Part shown: one piece after another, positions 12,171 to 22,272 of the stretch | Position numbering within the stretch: the first letter of the stretch is position 1 | How the letters are laid out: the number at the start of each line of letters is the position of its first letter | Assembly: GCA_003117195.1 (NCBI GenBank) | Contig: BDSI01000091.1 | Location: forward strand, 418,655-482,654 | Direction of reading: 5' to 3' | Length of the DNA stretch: 64,000 bases | From: Eudorina sp. 2006-703-Eu-15 | Lineage: Eukaryota > Chlorophyta > Chlorophyceae > Chlamydomonadales > Volvocaceae | Notes under the pieces: generated by a model | Told to the model about the DNA's origin: nothing | Databases searched by the model: none | What the model saw: the letters and a program-made list of their open reading frames with translations, nothing else | Program-made: the position numbers and the translations under genes

Positions 12171-12526
12171 GCTACCCAAGATCATATAAGGTACTCACCG
12201 TGTTGGAACTAGTAGTCGAGATGTGAAGCGACCTATCGAAGAGTCTACTAAGGTTAGTGAGATCAGATACGGAGCGTAACATTGAGGGAAAGTCCAATAC
12301 TTGTTAAGGTGTTGAACAACACCGAAGAGTCTTGCACAGAGATAAGAAATGCCCCCGTTGTACGACGGTAGCGGAGCGAGTATGCTTATCTGCCTTTCAC
12401 ATACTACGGTCCGAACCGAAGGTGTCATTGTAATTTATAAGACGTATTATGAGGCATTAGCCTGTTCGCGGTGCGAGTCGTGTAGCTCAGTCGGTCGCGG
12501 GGCGCGACGCACGGGCCAAGCTTACA
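12171..12526 (-). repeat. Ty3-1 3' LTR
   Basis: Read on the minus strand it starts TGTAAGCTTGG right after the polypurine tract. It lacks the last ~17 bp that the other LTR has at its end (AGCTTACA). A tRNA-like box A (TAGCTCAGTCGG) lies at 12484-12495 on the plus strand. Confidence 0.9.
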
Positions 12527-12539
12527 CTCCCCCCCTTTT
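12527..12539 (-). other. Ty3-1 polypurine tract
   Basis: The minus strand reads AAAAGGGGGGGAG immediately before the LTR TG. This is the expected plus-strand primer site. Confidence 0.8.
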
Positions 12540-12807
12540 GAAGCGAACCGTCCCCGGGAGCAACGCGTTCATGCTGGTCACAACAGAGCCGTCATGTACA
12601 CATCGGAATATCCCGTGTAACCGTTCATCCCGTGTAACTGTGCTTCGTGTGGGTTAGAGCGGCAAGCCAGATAAAAGCGCTCTCGTGATGGCCAGGCAGA
12701 GGTTTTGGCTTCACGTTGGATTCACCCTAGGTGTTACCAAAACATGTCTGTCCATATTCCCGTGGTCCATAGCCACACGTTGCTTCGAGATGTATACGTG
12801 ACGGTCA

Positions 12808-14158
12808 TTATGGGGTGCGTCTTCTTTTGGGTCGTGTTTCAACACGCTCCAAGTACTGGTCGAGAAGGGATTCCACGAGGGAGTCCTCACGTAAGGATGA
12901 CTCAGGTTCCCAGGTGTTGTGTTCTGGGCCGAAGCCTTCCCATTTGACCAGGAAATCCCGTACTGTCGTACGACCCGATTTGCGAGTCCTGTGGTCGATG
13001 ATATCATCAACACTCCAGTAGGCCTGCCCTTCGTTGTCAAAGAAGGCTGGCGATGGGGGCTGATAGGTGCCCGCGGACACGTACGGTTTGAGCAATGACA
13101 CGTGGAATACCGGATGAATGCGGTATCCTGCCGGCAACTCGAGCTTGTAATCTACGTTTCCGACCTTCTCAAGGATTGGAAACGGACCGATGAATTTCGG
13201 CAACAGCTTCTTCGTGCCTGGCGATTTCAGTGCAAGGTTCTTCGTACTTAGCAGCACGTGTTGACCCTTACTGAAGGATGCGTCCTGTCGATGATGTATG
13301 TTGGTCGGCGGCCTTCTTCTGACTTGCCTTGGCCCTTTCGAGGCAAGCTTTAGCTCTCGCAAGCCGGTCGCGCATCAGACTAACAAAGGATGCAGCCTGA
13401 GGTACCTTCGATGTAGCAACTGAGATGTTGCCGGGTGTCTTCATTTCGTGTGGAGAACAAAGACTAAAAGGCGAGCACCCAATCGATTTATTTTTCGCCG
13501 AATTAATAGCGAACTCGATGAGGGGTAAATGCTCATCCCAGTCGGTCTGTGTGGGACCAACGTAATGTCGTAGGGTTTCCTCCAACAAACGGTTCATACG
13601 TTCCGTTTGACCGTCAGTCTGTGGGTGATAAGCCGTACTTAGCTTGACCTTAGTCTTCAGCAATCGGCACAGCTCTTTCCAGAAATGGCCTGTGAATTGG
13701 GCCCCTCGGTCAGAGACGAGGTCATCTGGCAACCCATGGTGGCAGTACACATGCTGGACGAATAGACGAGCAATTTCGTCGGCACCGGCGTCCGATGTTG
13801 TGGCAGCAAAGTGGGTCAATTTGCTGAGCCTATCCACAAACACCACAATGGCGTCGTGCCCTGAAGCGGAGCGTGGGAGCTGTGTGATCAAATCCAATGA
13901 CCAACTGCCCCATACCCGTTGCGGGGTTTGTAATGGTTGCAATAGACCACGAGGCTTTGTGGTGGAGGCTTTGTTACGCTGGCACTGCGGGCATGCGGAT
14001 ACATATTGCTTCACGTCTGCGTCCAGTAGTCGTGGCCACCAATACGTACGCATAAGTGCCTCCTTAGTACGTTCAGGACCAGGATGCCCGCTGCTACCAC
14101 CGTCATGGTATTCAGCTAAAAGCAGTCGGCGTAACGCGTCAACGGCGGGGACAACCAC
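12808..14158 (-). CDS. pol: Ty3-1 integrase with C-terminal chromodomain (frame-broken)
   Basis: Two overlapping frames (14158-13268, then 13362-12808). The first has the HHCC zinc region (H...H, then CPQCQRNK), then catalytic Asp in WSLDLI, Asp in VSDRGAQF and Glu in DGQTERMNR. The second has the GPF/Y-like segment (KFIGPFPILEKV), HPVFHVSLLKPY, and a chromodomain with VRDFLVKWEGFG and NTWEPESSL. Integrase inserts the cDNA, and the chromodomain usually directs it to modified chromatin. The frames cross near 13300, where a single indel would restore continuity. The ORF stops about 270 bp before the PPT. Confidence 0.92.
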
Positions 14159-15600
14159 CTTGTCACCAGTCCGTCAACTTTTTGCAATTCCATTACGTTC
14201 TTGCGCTGTTTAAACCAGGGATCTAGTCTGTAACCAGCAATGATCCGCTTCCGTAGATCAGAGCTGACAACAGCGCGAGTCAACAATGCGACCTGAGGTT
14301 GACCAGTGGAACCCGATTCCTGTTCGTGTTCGTACACTCGGCTAATGGGGTCAGCCACGTTGATTCTGCCTGGCCGATAATTCCAAGTAACCTTTTGGTC
14401 TTGGAGGAACGAGATCCACCGAGCTTGGCGGCGCGAGAGCAGGACATGAGCTCGAAGCGACTCCAGGTACGTGAGGGGTTGATGGTCAGTCACGACTGTA
14501 ACATCAGGCGCTCCCTCGAGGTAGCAGCGCCATTCCTGTAACGCGCGAATAACCCCTAACGCTTCCTGGTCGGTGGTTGTGTAATTGCGCTCAGCAGATG
14601 AAAATCTGTGACTGAGGAACGCAATAGCTCTGCCTTCCTGCATTAGGACGGCACCCGTTCCGTAAAGGGAAGCATCGGACCACACTTCGAATGGTTTCGA
14701 AAGATCAGGCAGGACCAACACTGGTGCATTGGTAAGTGCGAATTTGACACCCTCAAAAGCCTTTTGACATTCGTCATGCCAATGCCAAGGGGTTTTGTCG
14801 CTCGTCAGGGATGTCAATGGAGCAACGAGGGAGGAATAACCTTGGATAAACCTCCTAAAATAGTTGGCAAGTCCAAGGAAACTACGGAGTTCGCGTACAT
14901 TAGTAGGCGTTTTCCACTCACGTATAACACGGACTTTATCAGCGTCGACCTTGAGGCCGTCGCGGCCAACCACGTGCCCCAAAAACTTTAACTCCGCTCT
15001 ATTGAAGTCGCACTTTGGTAATTTAGCCTTGAAATCATGTTTCTGCAGGATTTGTAAAACAATTTCGAGGTGTTTCAAATGTTCCTCGGGCGTTTTACTG
15101 AATACAAGTAAATCGTCAAGGTAGACCAAGACGAATTTTCCAATGTGATCACGGAAAATTGTATTCATTGTTTCCTGGAAAGTTGCTGGTGCGTTTGTCA
15201 GGCCGAAACATAAGACCTTGAAAGCAAACTGCCCGTACGGAGTGACGAAGGCCGTTTTGGTACGTCTTCCGGGGTAATCCGAATTTGATAATAACCCTGT
15301 TGTAAATCAATAGAGCTAAAAATTCGGGAGCCAGCAAGTTGATCGAACAGCTCTTGAATATTCGGCATCGGATAATGTCGTTTGACGGTTATCCGGTTAA
15401 GTGCCCGGTAGTCGAGTACGAGCCGCAACTCGCCCGACTTCTTTTTGATAACCCGATTACTGGTGCGCCGAACGGAGAAGTACTAGGTTCAATAAAACCT
15501 TTCGCCAGGAGGTCAGCAATGTGTTTCTTGCATTCCTCTTTCTCCTGTTGCGTTAAGCGGTATTGCCGCTTCCTGGCGTTAACGGGATAGTGTGTCCCAC
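14116..15600 (-). CDS. pol: Ty3-1 reverse transcriptase-RNase H (frame-broken)
   Basis: The N-terminal fingers/palm begin near 15590 (QYRLTQQEK), change frame near 15460, and continue with LRLVLDYRALNRI and [12 protein letters not shown]. Another break lies at about 15150-15260. The longest piece (15168-14116) has the catalytic VYLDDLLVF, FLGLANYFRRFIQGYSSL, and a complete Ty3-type RNase H with WSDASLYGTGAVL, TTDQEALGVI, VVTDHQPL and the RINVADPISR end. It copies RNA to cDNA in the virus-like particle. At least three frame interruptions prevent a continuous product as assembled. Confidence 0.92.
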
Positions 15601-17142
15601 GCCTGGGCGATCTGCCGAGATGCCCTTCAGATCTTCAAAAACAGATTTATATTTCTGCAGAAGAGCTTGAAGTTTGGTGTCTGGAACCAGGTCATCGGCA
15701 TGATTCGACACCTGGGCTGACGAGGTATGGACGGCCATAAGTGATGGCTGGGTAGGGTCAACGGTGAGCGGGTCGGTCTCCTGCCATACCAGCATCATGT
15801 AAACTTCCGCGCCCTTTTTGATTGCCCGAGCACCTTGCTTAGGTGTCAGGACAGGTGTGGTTGTCGCAGCGCACAGGCAAGCAGTGACCCAGTTCATGAG
15901 GTGCTGCGGCTCCGAGCTCGGAGCCAAGAGCGTGCCTTGTGCGTATTTGGGTCGCAAGACAACACTGTTCCCCCCCTTTTGAAGAGAGAGCATGTCTGTC
16001 TCCCAGCACATGCGACCTTTTCTGCGTTTGAGCCAATCCGTGCCAAGGATGATTTGAGCATCAGCTGTGTCATCCTGCATGACCAACAGGCGAACTGTGT
16101 CCCTGAATGGCCCAACCCGAATGGGAAGTGAAACGGACCCAAGCAATGGATGCTGGCTGCCGTTGGCAAGGCTTACGGTGGCTGTGTTGCAAGGCTGTGG
16201 CTTCATCCCGATCGATTGGATCAGTTTCATGCCTACGAACCCGTCGGCTGTCCCGTGGGTCCTAGCCCCGCTGTCGACCAAGACGATGCCAGTCTTGGAA
16301 CCGACATGACAATCAAACAACATGGAGTGACTGTCATCCCCGCCGGACATCGAACGAAGCACTGCTGTATGTGCTGGTGGATCATACCACAGCTGCACCG
16401 GCCATGGGATAAGCGGCAAGGGGAGCCGTCCCTGTCCCGTCTTGGCATTCACTGAAACGAATAGTGTCGTACCGGCTGCTGGGAACTCCTGCACAAGCTG
16501 ATAGCGCAGCTGTGAGAAGTAGCGCGTGAGATGCGGCCACTTGGGAACCACGAAAACCGCACTGGTTTGGTGAGGCTTCACACGCTTTGATCGATGGTAG
16601 TGTTGCTGGAACGAACGCACATCCTGGGACGGCGCGCAACACCAGAGGGCTTCTCCCGAGACATCCGTCGAAGGGAACGTCTCAGGGGTGGCGTACCGCG
16701 AGCATAGAGCATTCGTGCCTTTGTCGTTACATGCAGCGTCAAAAGAAAACGATGCACCAACTTTCTCCTGCACCCTTGCAAAAATAGCTGGATCGAACAT
16801 GCGATCCGGCGCACACAAAGGATACACAGGTCGTTTCCGCTCGGCCACAGCGGCGCTCGCCGTAGGCTCAGCAGAAGTACGGCACGTGTCCCCAACTGCA
16901 ACCGTTTGAACATCAGGAAAACGTGGAACGTGACTGGTAAACAACGGTTTTGACCAATCAATCGGTCTACGAACTGAATCCAACGGCCAGTCTATCAAAG
17001 GCTTACTCCAATCATGAGCTTCGACATGAGACAGCTTCACAGCACCAATGAATGGGGTGCTAGCACGGATTGGGTCTGTGGGGTTATGCTCAGGTTGCGC
17101 ATGCGAAGTGCACAACCCGCCCTCATGCTCCCGGCCACCTCC
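15553..17142 (-). CDS. pol: Ty3-1 methyltransferase-like domain plus aspartic protease (N-terminal Pol)
   Basis: Opens directly after the Gag TAG and in the same frame. There is an N-terminal linker of about 100 residues. Next comes a domain at about 16430-16755 with FSFDAACND, a degenerate LWCCAPS in the position of a methyltransferase NPPY, and AVFVVPKWP. A conserved WPVQLWYDPP junction follows, then a retropepsin-like protease with VLVDSGARTHGT. The middle domain resembles the Dam-like domain of DIRS elements. The catalytic-type motif is not kept, so a structural or nucleic-acid-binding role is more likely. The frame is lost at 15553, entering RT. Confidence 0.8.
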   Translation of the reverse strand, partial: GGGREHEGGLCTSHAQPEHNPTDPIRASTPFIGAVKLSHVEAHDWSKPLIDWPLDSVRRPIDWSKPLFTSHVPRFPDVQTVAVGDTCRTSAEPTASAAVAERKRPVYPLCAPDRMFDPAIFARVQEKVGASFSFDAACNDKGTNALCSRYATPETFPSTDVSGEALWCCAPSQDVRSFQQHYHRSKRVKPHQTSAVFVVPKWPHLTRYFSQLRYQLVQEFPAAGTTLFVSVNAKTGQGRLPLPLIPWPVQLWYDPPAHTAVLRSMSGGDDSHSMLFDCHVGSKTGIVLVDSGARTHGTADGFVGMKLIQSIGMKPQPCNTATVSLANGSQHPLLGSVSLPIRVGPFRDTVRLLVMQDDTADAQIILGTDWLKRRKGRMCWETDMLSLQKGGNSVVLRPKYAQGTLLAPSSEPQHLMNWVTACLCAATTTPVLTPKQGARAIKKGAEVYMMLVWQETDPLTVDPTQPSLMAVHTSSAQVSNHADDLVPDTKLQALLQKYKSVFEDLKGISADRPGVGHTIPLTPGSGNTA

Positions 17143-17145
17143 CTA
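17143..17145 (-). promoter_or_regulatory. Candidate amber readthrough site between Gag and Pol
   Basis: The Gag frame ends ...DHVCH then TAG GGA GGT GGC, and the next 27 bases continue in the same frame into Pol with no second stop. Two other Ty3 elements in the window have the same layout (56903-56905 and 46120-46122). Programmed readthrough of a single UAG followed by a purine is an established way to make Gag-Pol in some retroelements. Its use here is inferred from conservation, not shown. Confidence 0.55.
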
Positions 17146-18995
17146 GTGGCACACATGGTCAACCTCGGACTCGCCGGCGCGGAGCCAAAGCAGGCCGCAC
17201 GAGGTGCAGCCATAGTAGCCCCCGTTTGGCTTCGACGTCGTGCTAACGCTATACTGGCGCTGCTGCATCGAGCCTCCGCCGCGACCGCCCTGCCCGCCAC
17301 GGCCCTGGCCATGGCCCTGGCCACGGCCCTGGCCACGGCCCTGGCCGCCCCGGCCCTTGGGTGCCTTGTCCACACGACCGGACTTGACTCCGTGGTGCGC
17401 GTTCTGTGGGGCGCGTTTGGGGGGTTTGGACGATTTGGCGGGTTTGGCAGGTTTGACCGTGTCAGCATGGGAGAGTTCAGGGGTATTTTTGTTCTGCTGG
17501 GCACCCGCCAAGACGCTGTCCTCAATGGAAATGGCATACATGATCAGTTTCTCGACGTCAGTCCATTGGGAACCATCTGGCTGATACCAGCACTTTTCAC
17601 GCAGACGCCCGACAAGCCCCTGTCGGAACCATGAAATCTTATCGTTCATTTCCATGTCTGATGCGTCTTGCATGACCATGCGAAAACGTGCGACATACGA
17701 TGGAACACGCTCGCTGGACCCCTGAACAGCTTCACGATTGTGCAGGCGTTGACGTGCTTCTTGCGGGGTATGACGGTGCGGTGTGTCAAACTGCACAAGG
17801 AAATCCTGGCGCAGCTGAGCGACCGTGGGTTTCGCACCGCGCTGCTCCCATCCCTTCATGTAAGTGTTCCCCCATTCCTGGGCTGTGCCCGCAAGGTAAA
17901 ACACGAACCAAAGGACAGGATCCCAGCAACGCAGCGAAAGGTACCGCATGAGCATGTCAAACCACGTGCGAACGCAGGTGATGGTGGTGCCGTTGGTTGA
18001 GCCGGTGAACTTATTGACCTTCTCATCCCCTTTGCCTCGCAAAGAAACGTCGGCACCCCCATCAGTCGGATTCTCCGCAACCGGACCCACCTGCGGTTGG
18101 TTGTTGGCAGCGACCTGGCGCACGGCGATCTGCTGGAGCTCTCCCGCTCCCTCCGCGCGCAGGCCAGCACCGGCCAGTCCCGCCCCAGCTCCCTGATGCG
18201 GTCCGAGTCCGTCTTGGTGATGGGGGGGAGCTGCTGCTCGGCCAGGTGCTTCTTCCACGCCGATTCTGCGGCGATCTGGTAGCCCTGCTCGTCCAGGGCG
18301 GGGCCGACAGAGGCGTACTTGGACTTGAAGTCCTCGATGACCGAGTCCAGCATGCCCCTCCTCAGGCCCAGGTCTTGGACGTCCACGGCCTCGGCGTAGC
18401 TCCCTCCGCCGCTGGGGCCTGCGCCGAGATGCGGGCCAGCCAGCTGCTGCTGCGGCTGCAAGACTGCCGCGCCGCCCGCCTGCCTGGTAGCTATGCCAGC
18501 GCCAAAGACACGGCGGATCGCCCCTGGCGGTGAGGGATGCTGCGGCTGCTGCTGCTGCGGTGGCGGCTGCTCGTTGGCCGTGGGGTCGGCGCCGATCTGG
18601 CCCTCCTCATCCTCCATCACGTCATCATCGCGCGCCTCTACCGGCGCTGCGGCCGGCGCTGCTGGAGGTGCTGGGGGTGGGGACGACAGGCGCTCGTCGA
18701 TCCTGACCATGATGGTCTCCAAGCGGTTAAATTTATCCTCGAGCTTGCCCAAGGATGTCTGAAGGACTTGGACCGTAGTGACTGTCGAACCGAGGCCATC
18801 ATACAGAAAGTTGACCTTCTGCGTGAGAACATCGGCGCTCGCGTCCGCGACCGGGTGGGCTTCAGGCGATCCGTCCATGGCAGCCTTTCGTTTTTGCAGA
18901 TCCGAAGCAAAAGCTGCAGAAGCTGCTTTGGACGCTGGCAATTGGACGCCAATCTCCTCCGCGATGTCCTGAAGTAAGGTCCCGACGCGAAGCAC
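17146..18995 (-). CDS. gag: Ty3-1 Gag (one frame break)
   Basis: The N-terminal half (18995 to about 18180) contains a predicted coiled-coil stretch (LQTSLGKLEDKFNRLE) and Pro/Gln-rich linkers. After a frame change near 18180 comes the retrotransposon Gag core (TWFDMLMRYLSLRCWDP, then FYLAGTAQEWGN and a long helical part to about 17600). A basic GRGGQGRGQG RGG tail follows. Gag ends in an unusual zinc-knuckle-like CTSC...DHVCH rather than CX2CX4HX4C. It forms the virus-like particle and packages RNA. The upstream ATG was not certain. Confidence 0.85.
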
Positions 18996-19295
18996 CAGGC
19001 TTCACCTGCGGAGGGATAGGAACATCGGAGATGTTACAATATAATTTAATGATCCGTCGCCAATAATAGCGCAAAGAATGCGACAAAGAATCTAAAGAAA
19101 GATTCTCGGCGGCGGTCATCATGATGATAAGCCGTAGCTCGAAGCTGAGAGCAAAAGCGCAAAGCAAGGCCGTAGCCAGACAATAAGGGCCACAGCCCAG
19201 AAATGAGCCGCAGCTCGGTGCTGGAGCACGAGGCCAAGCCTCGGCAAGATCTAAGTTCCTAACGCGATGAGCGTATTACTCCTGGACACTCGATA

Positions 19296-19302
19296 GATAC
19301 CA
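19296..19302 (-). other. Ty3-1 primer binding site
   Basis: The minus strand reads TGGTATCTATCGAG two bases after the 5' LTR. TGGTATC is the complement of a tRNA 3' end GATACCA, as used by initiator-Met-primed elements in plants. The match past the first seven bases is uncertain. Confidence 0.6.
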
Positions 19303-19304
19303 CT

Positions 19305-19674
19305 TGTAAGCTAGTAGTCTAGCTACCCAAGATCATCTAAGGTACTCACCGTGTTGGAACTAGTAGTCGAGATGTGAAGCGACCTATCGAAGAGTCTACT
19401 AAGGTTAGTGAGATCAGATACGGAGCGTAACATTGAGGGAAAGTCCAATACTTGTTAAGGTGTTGAACAACACCGAAGAGTCTTGCACAGAGATAAGAAA
19501 TGTCCCCGTTGTACGACGGTAGCGGAGCGAGTATGCTTATCTGCCTTTCACATACTACGGTCCGAACCGAAGGTGTCATTGTAATTTATAAGACGTATTA
19601 TGAGGCATTAGCCTGTTCGCGGTGCGAGTCGTGTAGCTCAGTCGGTCGCGGGGCGCGACGCACGGGCCAAGCTT
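19305..19674 (-). repeat. Ty3-1 5' LTR
   Basis: Its inner end has AGCTTACA (minus strand), the inverse of the TGTAAGCT that starts the 3' LTR, so the LTR has 8-bp inverted termini. The outer end stops at AAGCTT and is replaced by CAACC, so a few terminal bases are lost. Confidence 0.88.
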
Positions 19675-21170
19675 CAACCAAAGCCGTACGGGCGGGCGCA
19701 CACAGGCGCACATAAAGGCAGTTGCCAGGCAGCTCCGAACACCAAAATAGGCACATGCCTTGGGTCAGCCTATACGAACGATACGGACACTGTGCACTCC
19801 GAGAAAACGCCCAGACAGTTAGGTAGAGAAGTCTGGCCGAAAATCAACAGGTGTGAGGTGACTGCGTACCGTGTCACCTATAGAAATAGGATATGAGGGT
19901 AGCCAGCAAAGAGGTTCTTGCAGTGTTGCTTCGGTTAGCTATGATGAGTACTCCCCTTTAGGAAAGGCTCGCGTGTCTCCGCGCACCAGCGAGTGCAGTT
20001 TGGGCTTGCCGCGGCGGCCAACAGTTGTTGACCGAAGAATGGATGCATTGTGAACATTCAAAGAGCCAATAGGAGTTGCGAGCACCTATTTCTGAGCTGG
20101 TTTGAGGGGTGTCCTGGTCGATGTTGCGGTCATGGACGCTGCAGCCCGGGAAGCCGCGTTCCCTAGGTGCAACCATTACGCTTTCCATATCTACAGGTTA
20201 AAGAAGCTATTTGAGAAAGAAAGAAGCCTTTTCTGTAATACGCAACATTACGGAGTTACGCCCGGCGTAAATTTTCAAGGATTACGGATACAACGAGATG
20301 GGTCAAACCAATACGGTACCAACCCTGGCAAGTCCGGTGGTCCTCATATCTGCTTGGTTCTGGAGGCGTCCCTCTGCCTGCGTACCAGCTGATTAGTTCG
20401 GTATCTCTGGTGTAGGTATTAGCTGTCAACGCTGCTTTCTGGCGAGCGCGCGGTATCTCGTTGTAAATGTAACGACCGTCCCCGGTGGAGGGGCCCGCGG
20501 CCGCTTTGGCAGCATTCGAGAACAGACCTTTATTGAGTCCTTTGTGCAGAATGCCGTGGGCTCTTGTTCCGGGACGCTGGAGGGGCTGGCTCCGTGCTGG
20601 GCTACTCGTCGGCGTCGTGTAGTTGAGCATAGCGTACAGGAAATCTGCATTGACAGATTTCTTTGTGTCGCGATAACATTTGTGGCATTGCTTGTCGGGT
20701 GAACATATGTTCCTCCCAATGACAGCATTGTCCTGACGTGTCGGGCTTGCGCCTTTTTCCGTGCATCAATAGCGTTGATGTATGCCCCACAGCTGAGCGT
20801 TCCCATATGTGGTGCGTCCCAGCACGTACGAGCCCGCAAGTCAATTGACAAGGGGGGGTGCCCGGAAACCAAGGGATGACAACTCGCTGCTCCATGGAGG
20901 CAGTGACACAACGTGAGAGTCAGCCTGCAGAGTGTTAGGCTTATCCAAACGCAGACATTTGCGTTCGTGCGCCTCACCTTTCGCGGACTCACCATTTGAA
21001 TTCGACAGTCGCCAGCTATGACATAAGCTTATCAGTGGGAATTATATGTATTATACATCGAATGATCACCACGTTTACAAGCCATTTCGAAACAGCAGCA
21101 GGATTTCCTGCCGGGTGGTCGACGTAGTTGACGCTACTTTGCTACTTTGTGTGCGTGTATGTGTTACATG
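19675..21170. other. No recognisable gene
   Basis: The longest frame (minus, 20995-20426) has no motif that I recognise. It overlaps other frames and I do not call it. Confidence 0.45.
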
Positions 21171-21173
21171 TAT

Positions 21174-21224
21174 GTAACCGTTACAAGGTGGACCCGTATC
21201 CCGACCGGGTGTTCCAACGGGCCT
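21174..21224. repeat. 50-bp dispersed repeat, copy 1
   Basis: Starts with the palindromic TGTAACCGTTACA and runs through AAGGTGGACCCGTATCC to GTTCCAACGGG. The same 50 bp occur at about 29137-29187. It abuts the end of the SINE-like repeat. Confidence 0.85.
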
Positions 21225-21434
21225 AGATAGCTCGTAGGTGCCTCGTCTCATCAACCCCTACCAAGGACTGCGCACCCATCCTCCATCACCCGCGGGGGGG
21301 TCACGCAGCCATACCGGCCACTACACCAGGTTACCAGCGCGCCAGGATTGCCTCTCCTGGAAACCGCGTCAGACCCGCCTAATCACACGGCGGTGAGGGG
21401 ACGGGGTTACATGGTTGGGGATGCACGACCCCAT
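21225..21434 (-). mobile_element. SINE-like repeat, copy 1 (head deleted)
   Basis: The reverse complement matches the body of the repeat at 30585-30770 (CCTCACCGCCGTGTGATTAGG, CAGGAGAGGCAATCCTGG, GGATGGGTGCGCAGTCC, CCTACGAGCTAT). The outer GGGGTCGT and the downstream CGTCCCCTCACCG are kept, but the tRNA-like head between them is replaced by about 22 unrelated bases. Confidence 0.7.
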
Positions 21435-21603
21435 ACCTATACAACTACTCATACGAGCCGTAGGCCGAAGAGCACGTCTTAGAAGCTGCACGAACTAAGC
21501 AGGAAAAAAAGAAAACTAACGTCCAAGCAAAGGGGGCGATTGAGTTAGGATGGTACCGCATGCACTCAAGCAAGGAGCCTTGCTCATCGGGCCGGATCCC
21601 AGG

Positions 21604-21762
21604 CTATCCATGGCTTCCAGCATGGTAGAAACTGGGGAAAACCCTCCTCCGCACGGATAGCATCATAGACAGGGCAATCCAACAGCACATGCTTTTCATC
21701 TTCGACCTGGTCTGTGGCACCGCAGCAACGACCAACCCGCTGTTCCCTGGGGACGTGGTGCC
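21604..21762 (-). pseudogene. LINE ORF2 C-terminal fragment, downstream part
   Basis: The minus strand reads VPREQRVGRCCGATD, then VEDEKHVLLDCPVYDAIRAEEGF. This is the C-terminal zinc-type segment typical of LINE ORF2 (C-X-C, ED-E-H-L-x-C-P-x-Y-x-x-x-R). The frame continues exactly across the copia insertion into 27145-27220 (SCWALEANRGRRGRH), which shows that one fragment was split. The rest of ORF2 is absent. Confidence 0.75.
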
Positions 21763-22070
21763 TGTTGAAAATACGTCGCAGACCTGACGCTGCAACAGCT
21801 GACCAACGTCCAGTTCAGCACTAGCTGGACAAGCGAGCTGACATCGTACCTCGAACCACAGGCACACTTAAAGTCCTGGCGAGCGATAGATGTTACATTC
21901 AGCTAAGGAAACATGCTAGCTGCAGAGATAATATAGCAGCAGCTAAAGATTGGTTCCGTACAATAAGACCCACCAAGGCAGGTAGGTCGCGACAGACAAA
22001 CTTGTCTCTCAGAGAAACACAAACTAGCACCAAGGTAATAAGGACGAAGTCTGACCGAAAAATCACAACA
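21763..22070 (-). repeat. copia 3' LTR (308 bp)
   Basis: Bounded by TGTTGAAAATAC and AATCACAACA. On the minus strand the preceding GTGGGAG is the likely polypurine tract. The motif ACGTGGGAG is repeated at about 22213 and 22253 in the 3' untranslated region. Confidence 0.95.
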
Positions 22071-22272
22071 CTCCCACGCGGACAGACTTCGTACGACAAC
22101 TGTACGATATAACTTTCATTCTCAAAGCATGCGGCTATTCCGCAGATAAGGTCAGCTGAAGCAATGTCAGAACACGCAGTGGTGGTGACTGAAGAAACAA
22201 ATCAACCAAGCTCCCACGTAGAGCCAGTGGCGAAAAACAGATCCAACCTCCCACGTTGGACAAGTCAGCCAA

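Larger units (their letters stand above)
12171..19674 (-). mobile_element. Ty3/gypsy chromovirus-type element 1 (Ty3-1)
   Basis: Nearly complete minus-strand LTR retrotransposon with the order 5' LTR (right), PBS, gag, in-frame TAG, methyltransferase-like domain, protease, RT, RNase H, integrase, chromodomain, PPT, 3' LTR (left). The 353 bp common to both LTRs differ at only two sites (TATAAGG/TCTAAGG and GCCCCC/GTCCCC), so insertion looks recent. Both outer LTR termini are nevertheless damaged, no target duplication is visible, and the coding part has at least six frame breaks. Confidence 0.93.

Noticed and set aside
17037..17634. Alternative frames antisense to the Ty3-1 Gag RGG box (plus strand 17014-17634)
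   Set aside because: Shadow of the GC-rich Gly/Arg-coding repeat on the minus strand.
20426..20995. 189-codon minus-strand frame as a gene
   Set aside because: No recognisable domain, no splice or start support, and competing frames overlap it.
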